In this document: positions 14,347-22,337 of the stretch, in pieces
Numbering within the stretch: the stretch's first letter is position 1
Layout: the number at the start of each line of letters is the position of its first letter
Assembly: GCA_049514575.1 (NCBI GenBank)
Contig: JBEKUX010000047.1
Location: forward strand, 1 to 24,730
Origin: BOG-1184 sp049514575
Lineage (GTDB): Bacteria; Fibrobacterota; Chitinivibrionia; Chitinivibrionales; Chitinispirillaceae
Reading direction: 5' to 3'
Length of the DNA: 24,730 nucleotides
Made by a program: the position numbers and the translations under genes
The notes under the pieces: model-generated
Told to the model about the DNA's origin: nothing
The model's input: only the letters and a program-made list of their open reading frames with translations
Database searches by the model: none

Positions 14347-15384
14347 TCACTTACTACCCCCGAACAAACTCTTCAAACTCTTCAGCCCGTCGTTCAGCTG
14401 GGTAGTTTCCTGCTGTTTGACCATTTCGTCATATTCCCCTTTTGGAATGATTTCCACGCCGGCCTGTTCCTGCTGCTGGCGAAGGACCTCCGCAATCTTC
14501 AGGTGTTCTTTACCCGTCGGAAACTCCTTCCAGGCGCTCTTGGTGTCCTGCCACGCTCCAGCCAGATCATTGCTCAAAATCCTGGCCGACGCCATGCCGC
14601 ACAGCACGCCATAGTTTCCCACGGTGTCGTTGGTGCCGTCAGGTTTCTTATGCTCCACGCCCAATGCGGTGTAGGCGGCCAGGGCCGCCTTTACCTGCTC
14701 GTCGCCCTTGGCCTTGGACAGCAGCGTATACGCGGCTTCCATGTCGACCTTACCGGCGGAACGCATGGCAGGAAGCGTAACACTGATCTTTCGGGGCTCG
14801 AACAGTTCTTTGGCAATAAGGCCGAGATTTTTGCTGACCGTGCCTGAAGCTCCCTCCTTGACCTTGGCATCGGCACTGGATTTGAGGAAAGCGTTGATCT
14901 CAGTCATGGCGGCCGTGGCCTCTTCGCGCGTTTTGTACTGTTTTGCGCCCTTGACTTCCAGATACTCCTCGTCCTTGAGCTCGCGTTGGAGAACCGACCG
15001 TCCCGCCTTGTCCTTCACCTCGATGGTGATAGGCATGGTCGAGTACAAGGCGGGTGTATAGCTATGGCCGAGCCCGAAGCCTCCGGGTTCGTGAGTGATC
15101 TCACCCGACTTGACGTTGATCACCACATCGGCCCCGCTCTCAGCGCGATGAACCCCCTTCTTCTCCAAGGCCGGTACGGACCTGACAGCGTTGAGTGCCT
15201 CATCTGTCTGGAGCTGGTACGTCTTGCCTGCCGGGTCCTTCAACACGGGCTGCGCCGTGTAATTGTAGTCAATCTCACTGTATTTGACCGTGCCTCCCGG
15301 ATAGCCGTTCCAGGTTGTCGACGCACAGCCGATCATCCCCGCCGCAATCGCGCAGAAACCCGACCACTTCACTAATCTGGTCAT
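14347..15384 (-). CDS. Predicted lipoprotein, unknown function
   Basis: The 345-residue protein begins with a lipoprotein signal: a short basic start, a hydrophobic stretch and MIGC (C20) followed by AST. It should therefore be lipidated at C20 and anchored to a membrane. I recognise no enzyme domain. Residues about 60-170 have alternating hydrophobic strands (ADVVINVKSG, PITIEVKDKAG, SVLQRELKDEEY) that look like a beta-domain. From about 215 on it is helical and Ala-rich (AAYTLLSKAKGDEQVKAAL, then ARILSNDLAGAWQDT), like TPR-type repeats. AGGGAGGG lies before the ATG. It is a single gene with its own strong promoter and terminator, suggesting substantial expression. Confidence 0.8.
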   Translation of the reverse strand: MTRLVKWSGFCAIAAGMIGCASTTWNGYPGGTVKYSEIDYNYTAQPVLKDPAGKTYQLQTDEALNAVRSVPALEKKGVHRAESGADVVINVKSGEITHEPGGFGLGHSYTPALYSTMPITIEVKDKAGRSVLQRELKDEEYLEVKGAKQYKTREEATAAMTEINAFLKSSADAKVKEGASGTVSKNLGLIAKELFEPRKISVTLPAMRSAGKVDMEAAYTLLSKAKGDEQVKAALAAYTALGVEHKKPDGTNDTVGNYGVLCGMASARILSNDLAGAWQDTKSAWKEFPTGKEHLKIAEVLRQQQEQAGVEIIPKGEYDEMVKQQETTQLNDGLKSLKSLFGGSK

Positions 15385-15473
15385 CGTGCCCTCCCTTTCA
15401 TGTTGTTGTTTGAGTAACTTTTGTCAACTGTTTTTCACTACCGTCGATATCTTGTATCACACCATCGGTAACG

Positions 15474-15502
15474 AATATAGCACAAATTGGCCGTCTTGTC
15501 AA
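15474..15502 (-). promoter_or_regulatory. Strong sigma-70 type promoter of the lipoprotein gene
   Basis: On the minus strand TTGACA (15497-15502), a 17-base spacer and TATATT (15474-15479) give a perfect -35 and a near-perfect -10. The predicted start, near 15467, leaves a leader of about 80 bases before the ATG at 15384. Confidence 0.75.
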
Positions 15503-15810
15503 AATTAAAACGGGTACCCACTGACGTAGCGTTCAAGCGATCAAAACAGGTGCTCCCTTGTTATTGAAAACAATAGACGCCTTCCCACATCGAATCCGCT
15601 ATTAAATTGTAGCACTTACGGAGGAATCTGTTTTTACAGGACGACTATCACACACGAAGGGCATTAAGGGAAGGGGTATTCATTCGTTCCCATACACGAG
15701 CAACTTGACTAAATATATCACCTGGACAGTGCCGACACTGCAATAGGAAAAAAATGTATTATGATTATTATACATAAAATAGGTGGGAAAAGCCATGTTA
15801 TTAAATTTTT

Positions 15811-15840
15811 ATGATATTATATTCATAAATAGTGTATAAT
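15811..15840 (+). promoter_or_regulatory. Possible promoter of the SGNH hydrolase gene
   Basis: A perfect TATAAT (15835-15840) lies 62 bp before the chosen start, with ATGATA 18 bases upstream as a weak -35 (4 of 6). The region is so AT-rich that chance matches are likely. Confidence 0.35.
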
Positions 15841-15902
15841 ATAAAGTGTATATAATGAACAATCTGGTATGTTTTGTATCATCCTATAATGTGGGGGGCA
15901 GG

Positions 15903-17330
15903 ATGAATAGGTCATGTGGTATAGTCCTGGTCGTGCTTTTCAGCGCCAATTTTCTTTTCGCTCAGTCAAAACATTGGGTGGGAACCTGGACCACGGCAGA
16001 ACAGCTTGTTGAAACAGCTAATATGCCTCCTTCGCCGGGTTTGACCAGCAATACATTGCGACAGATTGTCTGTGTTTCAATCGGCGGAGATACTCTGCGC
16101 GTCAGGTTCTCCAATAAATTCAGCACCTCTGCCGTGACGATTAATTCCGCAAATATCGCCGTCTCTAGTGGAGGAAGCTCCATTAATAAGTCAACGTTGA
16201 AACAATTGAAATTCAGCGGCAGCACATCAGTCACGATGAATGCGGGAGATTCCGGGGTTTTTTCAGATCCGCTCGCGTTCAATCTCACACCGAGAATGAA
16301 GCTGGCCATATCCATCTACTTCGGCCAGACCTCTTCGACCGTAACCGGTCATCCCGGCTCGCGCACAACCTCTTATTTAGCTGCCGGCAAAAATGATACC
16401 GCGGCTTCCTTCGGCGTTATCGACACGGCATCGCACTGGTATGTCATCAATACTGTCGACCTCTGGACGACAAGTCCCGCAGCCGCCGTCGCGATCCTGG
16501 GCAATTCAATTACCGACGGGCGGGGTTCAACCCCGGACTCGCAAAACCGATGGCCGGACATATTGTCTCAACGGCTTATTAATAATTCGGCCACCCAGCA
16601 GGTAGGCGTCCTCAATCTGGGTATCGGGGGCAACTGCGTGTTTTCAACTTCAACAAGTTGTCTGGGCCCAAGCGGAGGAAGCCGGTACCAACGGGACATT
16701 CTTGATCAACAGGGGGTCCTCTGGGTAATCATCTTTGAAGGAGTTAACGATATCGGCATCCTGGCCACTACTTCCTCTACCGCGACTTCGACAGCCGATA
16801 GTCTTATAAATACCTACAAACAGATGATATCCAGCGCCCACGCCAAAAATTGGAAAGTGTACGGCGCAACCATTATGCCTTTTAACGGCAACGCCTACTA
16901 TAATCAATACAGCGAGTCATGCCGGCAGACAGTAAACGCATGGATTCGCACCGGCGGCTTTTACGATGCGGTCATCGATTTTGACAAATGGACGAGAAGT
17001 AACACGGACACGACGAAACTTGGGATTGCAAGCTACCAGAATGACGGCCTGCACCCTACTGCCGCCGGATACAAAATGATGGCCGATTCCATTAATTTGA
17101 ATTTGTTTACCCAGGCGGTAGCGGTAGTCAACCATCCGGCAAAAGCGGTTTCGGCATCATCGATCCGTTCGTGGAATGACGGCGACAGGATCTATTCCCT
17201 CAATGGAAAAATCGTCTCCATCATCAACCCGTCAAACAAGGGAAACGGTTGGGGCAGCATGAAAACGGGAAACGTGTACATCGTTTTTCGGAAATCATCC
17301 GGTAGGTCCCTGCTTATGGTCATGCCGTGA
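15903..17330 (+). CDS. Secreted SGNH/GDSL hydrolase with C-terminal sorting-like tail
   Basis: I start at the ATG at 15903, which has GGGGGGCAGG just upstream and gives a proper signal peptide (IVLVVLFSANFLFA, then QSK); the frame extends 19 codons further from a GTG with no such site. The 475-residue protein first has a beta-domain starting WVGTWTTAEQ, as in actinobacterial relatives. The hydrolase core follows: GNSITDG (200-206, nucleophile S202), LGIGGN, GVND (280-283, N282) and DGLHP (381-385, catalytic D381 and H384). All four blocks are intact, so an active esterase, possibly removing acetyl groups from polysaccharide, is likely. Residues about 430-475 (RIYSLNGKIVSI, then GNVYIVFRKSSGRS) resemble a type IX secretion tail. 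Confidence 0.92.
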   Translation: MNRSCGIVLVVLFSANFLFAQSKHWVGTWTTAEQLVETANMPPSPGLTSNTLRQIVCVSIGGDTLRVRFSNKFSTSAVTINSANIAVSSGGSSINKSTLKQLKFSGSTSVTMNAGDSGVFSDPLAFNLTPRMKLAISIYFGQTSSTVTGHPGSRTTSYLAAGKNDTAASFGVIDTASHWYVINTVDLWTTSPAAAVAILGNSITDGRGSTPDSQNRWPDILSQRLINNSATQQVGVLNLGIGGNCVFSTSTSCLGPSGGSRYQRDILDQQGVLWVIIFEGVNDIGILATTSSTATSTADSLINTYKQMISSAHAKNWKVYGATIMPFNGNAYYNQYSESCRQTVNAWIRTGGFYDAVIDFDKWTRSNTDTTKLGIASYQNDGLHPTAAGYKMMADSINLNLFTQAVAVVNHPAKAVSASSIRSWNDGDRIYSLNGKIVSIINPSNKGNGWGSMKTGNVYIVFRKSSGRSLLMVMP

Positions 17331-17400
17331 AACAGGAGGAGGCTCTACGGAGCCTTCGGAGCGTTTCGCATTGTGCAGTAGCCATTTTTCCGTTCTTCCC

Positions 17401-17490
17401 TACCCTATTATCCCCGACCCTGCCGGATACCTGTTTTCACCGGCCTACCTTCACGCTGCTATCACACTGCGGGAGTATTCGGGGGTATAG
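17401..17490. repeat. Dispersed repeat family, copy A
   Basis: The stretch includes CCCTATTATCCCCGACCC, then GGCCTACCTTCACGCTGC and ATCACACTGCGGGAGTATTC with GGGGGTAT. Two other copies with the same order of blocks occur at 19601-19660 and 21975-22069, all on the same strand. It lies in the 240-bp gap between two convergent genes. No coding sense; origin unknown. Confidence 0.6.
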
Positions 17491-17572
17491 CCAGGGGAAT
17501 ACTCAAACAACCGATTTTATCAGGCCTGCGTAATCATTATTTCAGGAAGGCTGCATGGCGGATATAATTATT

Positions 17573-19165
17573 TCATGGATCGGTGTGCCGGTCCCTGAAA
17601 ACAAAGACCTTCTTCACAAAAGAGCGGCCCGCGGTTTGGGCCTTTACAAGACAGGAACCCGCAGGCATCCGGTCCATCGGGCAGGAAAAGGTCTGCGGTC
17701 GGGAACCGGCAAACGATGCTATCCGTTTGCCGTTGAGCAGACAGATATCGACCGAAAATTTTTCCCTGCTGTTTACGGCGATCTGCAACAGCGCCCCCCT
17801 TTGACGGATTGATATGAACAAATCGTCATTCCTGCCATTGGTGTGTGATTCCTCCGGGATAATGGCGCTCGAGGTCAACACTATCGTATCGAGGTTTCCG
17901 ATGAAGGAGCCATCGAGATTATAGCCTGCAAGAGCCAATCGGACGGCACCCGGGGGAACTTTCAGAGTATCCTTGAAAGCAAAGGAATCGAGCGGCGTCA
18001 CGGCATGGCTGTCCGCAACGGAGAGGACGGTTCCGGAGGCGTTGGTGAAAATCGACTTAATTGTTCCCGGATAAAAGACTCCGTAGGTGCCCTGCGCCCT
18101 GATCGAGTCATTGGTCTTTTGAACCGCGAGAGGCTTCGTGATCAACCCCACGTCATTTACCGAGCAGATCGGCCCGGACGACCGTCCGGCATACCAATCC
18201 TCGATAAGCGATATCGAATCGCCGTTGGCGAGCGTTACCATCGGCCCCATGACCTCAACCTCTATGCACGAGTAGGAAGAACCGTACGTATAGACTTCGA
18301 CCGAAGAGCCGCTGTCCGGGTAGTTCCCTGCGGATACATAGGAGAATCGTTTCGCGTAAGCATAGCCGTTCCTTCGGTCGACATTGCATACCCAGCCCTG
18401 TTTGCTGTCTGCGCCCATCTTGGCTTCCACGTGCCGATATTGTATGCCCAACACTCCCGGTGCGGCATTTTTAATCCATTGCGTCGTGTCGAGCTTTTGC
18501 AGTTGAGCGTAACCTCTTCCGACACCCATGGTGCTGGAAGGATTCAAAGGAACGTAGACCCAGATCATAGTATCATAGGTAATGCCCGACGTTCCGCCGG
18601 TTACTTCGGTAATGTCCCATACGCCATGATTCCTCTGGGCCGCATTGTTCGCGTTCACCATGGTCATCTTCACCCGGACGTGCGAGGAGTTCTTATACAT
18701 GGTGATCGTTCTCCTGAATCTAAGCCCGTTGAAATTGGTTCCGCCCGAGGCTTCAACCTGGCTTTCGAGATAGACGGAGCTTGAATCAATGGAATTCTTC
18801 GTTATCGTCGCTGTGTAGGCTCTTGAATCAAGGGTTGGCGGAGGGGGCCAATTACCAGTGAAATCCGATTGTGGTGAAGCGAGTTGTCTCATACCGCCCC
18901 ACATTTGTCCCCCGGTATTCGATATCGTTCCTTTCATCGAGTCATTGAAATACATAAACGCGTGGGAGCCAAGATCGTACTGCATTATTCTTCCGCCGAT
19001 TACGGGAACTATAGCCACGGTCGTGAGATTATTATTCATAACATATACAGAATCCCAGCCGGTCCCCCATGATTTGTAGTTGGATTGCTTCGAAATCGAA
19101 ACATTGTACGGCTGCGCCATCAAGAAACCAGATGACATGAGCAGCGGAAAAAGGAACCGTCTCAT
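17573..19165 (-). CDS. Exported DUF4380-like protein with C-terminal sorting-like tail
   Basis: The ATG at 19163-19165 has GAGGACACA before it and yields 530 residues with a signal peptide (FLFPLLMSSGFLMA, then QPYN). The core has the DUF4380 features: VAIVPVIGGRIMQY (50-63), WGGMRQLASPQ (89-99) and NWPPPPTLDSRAY (105-117). This family has a mutarotase-like beta-sandwich and often occurs with carbohydrate-active enzymes, so sugar binding is plausible but not shown. The last 80 residues (VDICLLNGKRIASF, then MPAGSCLVKAQTAGRSFVKK) match the type IX sorting-tail pattern. It is convergent with the SGNH hydrolase gene, and both products are probably surface-exposed or secreted. Confidence 0.82.
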   Translation of the reverse strand: MRRFLFPLLMSSGFLMAQPYNVSISKQSNYKSWGTGWDSVYVMNNNLTTVAIVPVIGGRIMQYDLGSHAFMYFNDSMKGTISNTGGQMWGGMRQLASPQSDFTGNWPPPPTLDSRAYTATITKNSIDSSSVYLESQVEASGGTNFNGLRFRRTITMYKNSSHVRVKMTMVNANNAAQRNHGVWDITEVTGGTSGITYDTMIWVYVPLNPSSTMGVGRGYAQLQKLDTTQWIKNAAPGVLGIQYRHVEAKMGADSKQGWVCNVDRRNGYAYAKRFSYVSAGNYPDSGSSVEVYTYGSSYSCIEVEVMGPMVTLANGDSISLIEDWYAGRSSGPICSVNDVGLITKPLAVQKTNDSIRAQGTYGVFYPGTIKSIFTNASGTVLSVADSHAVTPLDSFAFKDTLKVPPGAVRLALAGYNLDGSFIGNLDTIVLTSSAIIPEESHTNGRNDDLFISIRQRGALLQIAVNSREKFSVDICLLNGKRIASFAGSRPQTFSCPMDRMPAGSCLVKAQTAGRSFVKKVFVFRDRHTDP

Positions 19166-19382
19166 TGTGTCCTCAAAATCCAAATATCGGTGAATATGAT
19201 GGTATGGGCAACAGTCTGTAACGAGTGTGGAAATACGATTGTTGTTATGTCCGGTTTTACCGCACGAACCCCATGGAATTCCGTTGGTTCCGCAGGAATA
19301 GCCGGTGATATATAATGAGCTGCCCCGGAGATCTTATTACGCGCCATAACGAATTGCTCCTTCGGCACGCCATACAACTTTA

Positions 19383-19544
19383 GAGCTTGTCCATAAATAA
19401 GCCTTTTGGCTTCGGCCGGCTGCAAAACCCGAAAGCTTCGTCGCGCTGCATCGCCGTATCTCCTCGGATACGTCTGCTTCGCGCTCCTGGCTCTCGGCTT
19501 TTTCGCTCATCCTCGGGCCTAAAATTTTATTTACGGACAAGCTC
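19383..19544. mobile_element. MITE with 18-bp terminal inverted repeats and TTA target duplication
   Basis: GAGCTTGTCCATAAATAA (19383-19400) is inverted at 19527-19544 with one mismatch. TTA borders the element on both sides, consistent with a 3-bp target duplication. The 162-bp interior has no transposase. The end sequence and TNA-type duplication would suit an IS5-group (IS1031-like) parent; that link is inference. The interior is the sort found in many copies in some genomes, where it produces spurious short proteins. Confidence 0.82.
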
Positions 19545-19600
19545 TTAGATAAAATAGATCATCTCATCTGAAATGTTAATTAAAAAATCGTCAAAAAATT

Positions 19601-19660
19601 CCGGCACTGGCCGACCTTCACGCGACCTTCACACTGCGAGAGTACTCAGGGGTATTCGGT
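19601..19660. repeat. Dispersed repeat family, copy B
   Basis: It reads TGGCCGACCTTCACGCGACC, then TTCACACTGCGAGAGTACTC and AGGGGTATTCGG, aligning with copy A (GGCCTACCTTCACGCTGC, then CACACTGCGGGAGTATTC). It directly precedes the terminator at 19685, as copy C precedes the terminator at 22101. Confidence 0.6.
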
Positions 19661-19684
19661 AGACTTTCTTAACCTGCCCCAGAA

Positions 19685-19735
19685 ATAAGAAACCCTTCGG
19701 AAATGCCCAAAGGGCATTCCCGAAGGGTTTCTTAT
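19685..19735 (-). terminator. Hairpin terminator of the InlB/SUMF1 gene
   Basis: ATAAGAAACCCTTCGG pairs over 16 bp with CCGAAGGGTTTCTTAT (19685-19735), and an inner stem ATGCCC/GGGCAT extends it. In the minus direction the stem is followed by TTTCT. It lies 70 bp past the stop at 19806. The symmetric stem could work on both strands. Confidence 0.75.
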
Positions 19736-19740
19736 GGTTT

Positions 19741-19763
19741 GAGGTCGTTGACGAGCTTAGAAC
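19741..19763 (-). promoter_or_regulatory. 3'-UTR palindromic motif, second copy
   Basis: GAGGTCGTTGACGAGCTTAG with AAC matches the motif at 22167-22189 in all but one base. It sits between the gene stop (19806) and the terminator stem. The hairpin GGTCGTTGACGAgC has one mispair. Confidence 0.5.
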
Positions 19764-19805
19764 GTTTTATATGAATCACGACGTTGAAAACAAACTGGAA
19801 AACCT

Positions 19806-21872
19806 CTATCGCCGCACACAACGAAACCCGTCGCCGATGCCCTTGTGGACCGGGTCGTTGTTGCTGCGGTACGCGGAACGGAAGTAACCGGCGTCGTAGT
19901 TGCTGTAGTGCCACGATCCCCCACGCATAACGCGGTAAAGGTAACTTCCGGTAGGGCCCGTCGGGTCAGTCAACGGGCTAACACTGTAATAGCTGCCACT
20001 ATACCAGTCATTACACCACTCCCACACATTCCCGTTCATGTCATATAATCCCCACGCATTCGGCAGCTTTGTACCTACTTTCGCAGTTGAGTAATTCGAA
20101 TTGTGCGGCCATACCGCATTATTATCTATTGCCGCAGTATCGGCTGTTGTTGTCGGCGGATAGCTTCCGCCCCAGTAATAATCGGTCGTACTTCCAGCCC
20201 TGCATGCATACTCCCATTCCGCCTCGGTCGGCAATCGATATCCATTTTTCGTATAATCTATACCAAGAATCCCAAGACTCCAGCAACTATCTCCCGGCGT
20301 CCCGGAAATGGACGTAAATGTATACACCGTGTCCATCCCGTTATTCTTACTCCGTGCATTGCAATAAAGCACCGCGTCAAACCATGTCACCGATTCCACC
20401 GGCCACGTGGAACCGGAATCGAAATAAGATGGATTTACCAGCATGAGAGCAACATAATCGGCCTGAGTCACTTCGGTCGTGTCCATGTAGAATGCCGAAA
20501 GCGTTACTTGGTGCACTGGCCGCTCGTCAGAATTGCCGTTTGTCGAACCCATCTGAAACGTCCCGCCGGGAATAAGCTTCATCCCATCTGGAAAAGACGA
20601 GAGCGTGGTAAAATGCCATACGCCGCCCGGCGTCGTAGATTTTCCATCGGCAGCCAGCACATACCAGTAATACGTGGTATTAACGGAAAGGCCGGACACA
20701 TTATACACAGTTCCGATCTGAGCGCTTGATACTTTCGTTGCCGGAGGATTGATGGTGCTTAAATACACATCGTATTTCACCGTATCGCCCGCATCAACAT
20801 CGCCGCCCGTCCAAGAAAGCACAAGTGACTTGTTCTGGTCTGTCGCGCCGTCAATTGGGGAAGGATTCGACGGCTTGTTTGGCGCGTGGTTGATGGCAAA
20901 CTCAGCCGTGATCGTGGCATCAGCAGTCAGGGAAACGGTGGTTGACGCCCTCGTCGAATCGGCTATAGTCGCGCCTGTTCCTGATCTTGTCCACCGTACA
21001 AACCTATAGCCGGAATCAGGTATGGCGGTTATCGGCGTTGCGGCTCCGTAATTCACGGTATATGCGCCAGTCGGTGATACGGTTCCACCTGCACCGGCGT
21101 TCACGGTCAGGGTATAGGTGTTGATGGCAAATTTGGCGATGACGTTCTTGGAGGCGTCCATGCGCATCGAGTCAGGGTTGCCTGAACCCGTCAGGTCTCC
21201 GGTCCAGCCGGTGAAGTGGTAGCCGGTGCTGGCATTGGCTGTGAGCGTCACGACGGTGTTTGAGTCGTAGAGCGGCTGGTCTGGGCTCTTCGTGACTCCG
21301 CCGTTTGTTGCTGAGGCGGAGAGCGTGTACTGTTTTCGGGCAAATACTGCCGAGACCGTGTCGTCGGCAGTGAGTGCGACAGTGGTCGACGTGGCGTTCG
21401 AGTCAGTAATCGTTGCAGCACTGCTTGTACGTGTCCAGCGCACAAAGTTGTAACCAACGCCAGGCGTGGCAGTGATTGACGTCGCAGCACCATGGTTCAC
21501 AATGGATGTTCCTGAAGGCGTCACCGACCCGCCTGTACCTGCATTGACCGTCAATGAATAGGTGTTGATGGCGAAGTTGGCAGTAATATTTTTATTCCCG
21601 TTCATTCGTATATTCATAGGATTTGCGGTTTCCGTGGTATCGCCACTCCAGCCTGTAAAGTGATAGCCGGTAGCAGGCGTTGCGGTGAGCTGCACCACGC
21701 TGTTGGAATCATACGCTGCAAGATTCGGTGACTTTGCTACAGTCCCGTTCGTTGCGCCCACAGTCAGGGTAAAGGTAGTGGTATCATTTCCCTTGGCCGG
21801 ATTACTCTTACTGCACATACAAAATAGCGCGAAAGTCACAGCGATACAAACGCACCATGTTTTGTTTTTCAT
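19806..21872 (-). CDS. Exported InlB-repeat / FnIII / SUMF1 (FGE-like) protein
   Basis: The 688-residue protein starts with a signal peptide ending in FCMC-SKSNP, probably a lipoprotein signal at C20 though the lipobox is imperfect. Residues 33-327 are four InlB-type (Listeria-Bacteroides) repeats with GYHFTGW or GYNFVRW cores, in A-B-A-B order. Residues about 330-423 are an FnIII module (PSPIDGATDQNK, then TYYWYVLAADGK, then VWHFTT). Residues 429-688 are an FGE-sulfatase (SUMF1) domain: IPGGTFQMGS, RPVHQVTLSAFYMDTTEVT, YRLPTEAEWEYACRAG, WGLYDMNGNVWEW, RGGSW and DGFRCVRR. The Cys pair that makes formylglycine in true FGE (after GGSY) is absent, so it is probably non-catalytic in that sense. 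GGAAGA precedes the ATG. Confidence 0.92.
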   Translation of the reverse strand: MKNKTWCVCIAVTFALFCMCSKSNPAKGNDTTTFTLTVGATNGTVAKSPNLAAYDSNSVVQLTATPATGYHFTGWSGDTTETANPMNIRMNGNKNITANFAINTYSLTVNAGTGGSVTPSGTSIVNHGAATSITATPGVGYNFVRWTRTSSAATITDSNATSTTVALTADDTVSAVFARKQYTLSASATNGGVTKSPDQPLYDSNTVVTLTANASTGYHFTGWTGDLTGSGNPDSMRMDASKNVIAKFAINTYTLTVNAGAGGTVSPTGAYTVNYGAATPITAIPDSGYRFVRWTRSGTGATIADSTRASTTVSLTADATITAEFAINHAPNKPSNPSPIDGATDQNKSLVLSWTGGDVDAGDTVKYDVYLSTINPPATKVSSAQIGTVYNVSGLSVNTTYYWYVLAADGKSTTPGGVWHFTTLSSFPDGMKLIPGGTFQMGSTNGNSDERPVHQVTLSAFYMDTTEVTQADYVALMLVNPSYFDSGSTWPVESVTWFDAVLYCNARSKNNGMDTVYTFTSISGTPGDSCWSLGILGIDYTKNGYRLPTEAEWEYACRAGSTTDYYWGGSYPPTTTADTAAIDNNAVWPHNSNYSTAKVGTKLPNAWGLYDMNGNVWEWCNDWYSGSYYSVSPLTDPTGPTGSYLYRVMRGGSWHYSNYDAGYFRSAYRSNNDPVHKGIGDGFRCVRR

Positions 21873-21889
21873 TAGTTCTTCCGTTTAAA

Positions 21890-21918
21890 AATATAGAGTA
21901 AAATTTTGATATGCAAAA
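21890..21918 (-). promoter_or_regulatory. Possible promoter of the InlB/SUMF1 gene
   Basis: On the minus strand TTTGCA (21913-21918), a 17-base spacer and TATATT (21890-21895) form a moderate promoter. It would leave a leader of only about 11 bases, just enough for the ribosome site, so the call is weak. Confidence 0.3.
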
Positions 21919-21974
21919 TTTAAATTAAATATAGTTGGAATTCCTGCCGAACGTCAAACTGAACCCTCATTAAT

Positions 21975-22069
21975 GCCCTATCCCCGACCCTCCTGTTTAC
22001 CATTTTTTTCCCTCTCGGTATCACGACAGTATCACGTTGTCAGGGCAGTACAGGGTATTCGGGGGTATT
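21975..22069. repeat. Dispersed repeat family, copy C
   Basis: It opens with GCCCTATCCCCGACCC, as copy A, and ends TATCACGTTGTCAGGGCAG, then TACAGGGTATTCGGGGGTAT. It also holds an internal direct duplication, TATCACGACAG / TATCACGTTGT. It is followed by AGAAATAAGAAACCC and the terminator stem, exactly as copy B is. Confidence 0.6.
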
Positions 22070-22100
22070 TAACAAAATTTAACGTCACTGCTCTAGAAAT

Positions 22101-22158
22101 AAGAAACCCCTCGGAACTGCCCTCTCTTCATCGGGAAAGGCATTTTCCGAGGGGCTTA
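22101..22158 (-). terminator. Hairpin terminator of the propeller-repeat gene
   Basis: AAGAAACCCCTCGGAA pairs with TTCCGAGGGGCTTA with one mismatch (22101-22116 and 22145-22158). In the minus direction it ends in TTTCTTATTTCT. The same outer stem sequence occurs in the terminator at 19685. It lies 180 bp past the stop at 22338. Confidence 0.7.
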
Positions 22159-22161
22159 TAT

Positions 22162-22190
22162 GGCTGGAGGTCGTTGACGACCTTAGAACC
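22162..22190 (-). promoter_or_regulatory. 3'-UTR palindromic motif, best copy
   Basis: AGGTCGTTGACGACCT (22168-22183) is palindromic (7-bp arms around a 2-base centre), preceded by GGCTGG and followed by TAGAACC. It stands between the gene and its terminator, like the copies at 19741 and 14291. Confidence 0.55.
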
Positions 22191-22337
22191 TGGCTGAGAG
22201 GAAATGAAGTGTATATTGATATGTTATTTAGAGATTATAATAGTCTGTTTTATGAATTATCTTGAGCCATGATCTTTATTTTGTTTAAATCATAAATCAA
22301 TAGTCACTAGAGGAAACCGGCTATTAAGTGTACTTCG

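Larger units (their letters stand above)
15385..15902. other. Divergent intergenic region
   Basis: These 518 bp separate the lipoprotein gene (minus) and the SGNH hydrolase gene (plus). Apart from the two promoters listed separately, I see no gene, tRNA or repeat. The right half is very AT-rich. Confidence 0.6.
19166..19805. other. Repeat-rich intergenic region
   Basis: This 640-bp spacer between the DUF4380-like gene and the InlB/SUMF1 gene holds a MITE (19383-19544), a dispersed repeat (19601-19660), a terminator (19685-19735) and a 3'-UTR motif. The short frames through the MITE are artefacts of the repeat. I see no gene. Confidence 0.65.
21873..22337. other. Intergenic region with promoter, repeat and terminator
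   Basis: The 465-bp spacer holds the putative promoter of the InlB/SUMF1 gene, dispersed repeat copy C, the terminator of the propeller-repeat gene and its 3'-UTR palindrome, each listed separately. Between 22200 and 22337 I see only AT-rich sequence. Confidence 0.6.

Noticed and set aside
18005..18784. 259-codon plus-strand frame opposite the DUF4380-like gene
   Set aside because: Antisense to a gene with signal peptide and family motifs; no motif of its own.
19162..19540. Short minus-strand frames through the MITE region
   Set aside because: They read through the terminal repeats and interior of a mobile element and have no start signals; a known source of spurious small proteins.
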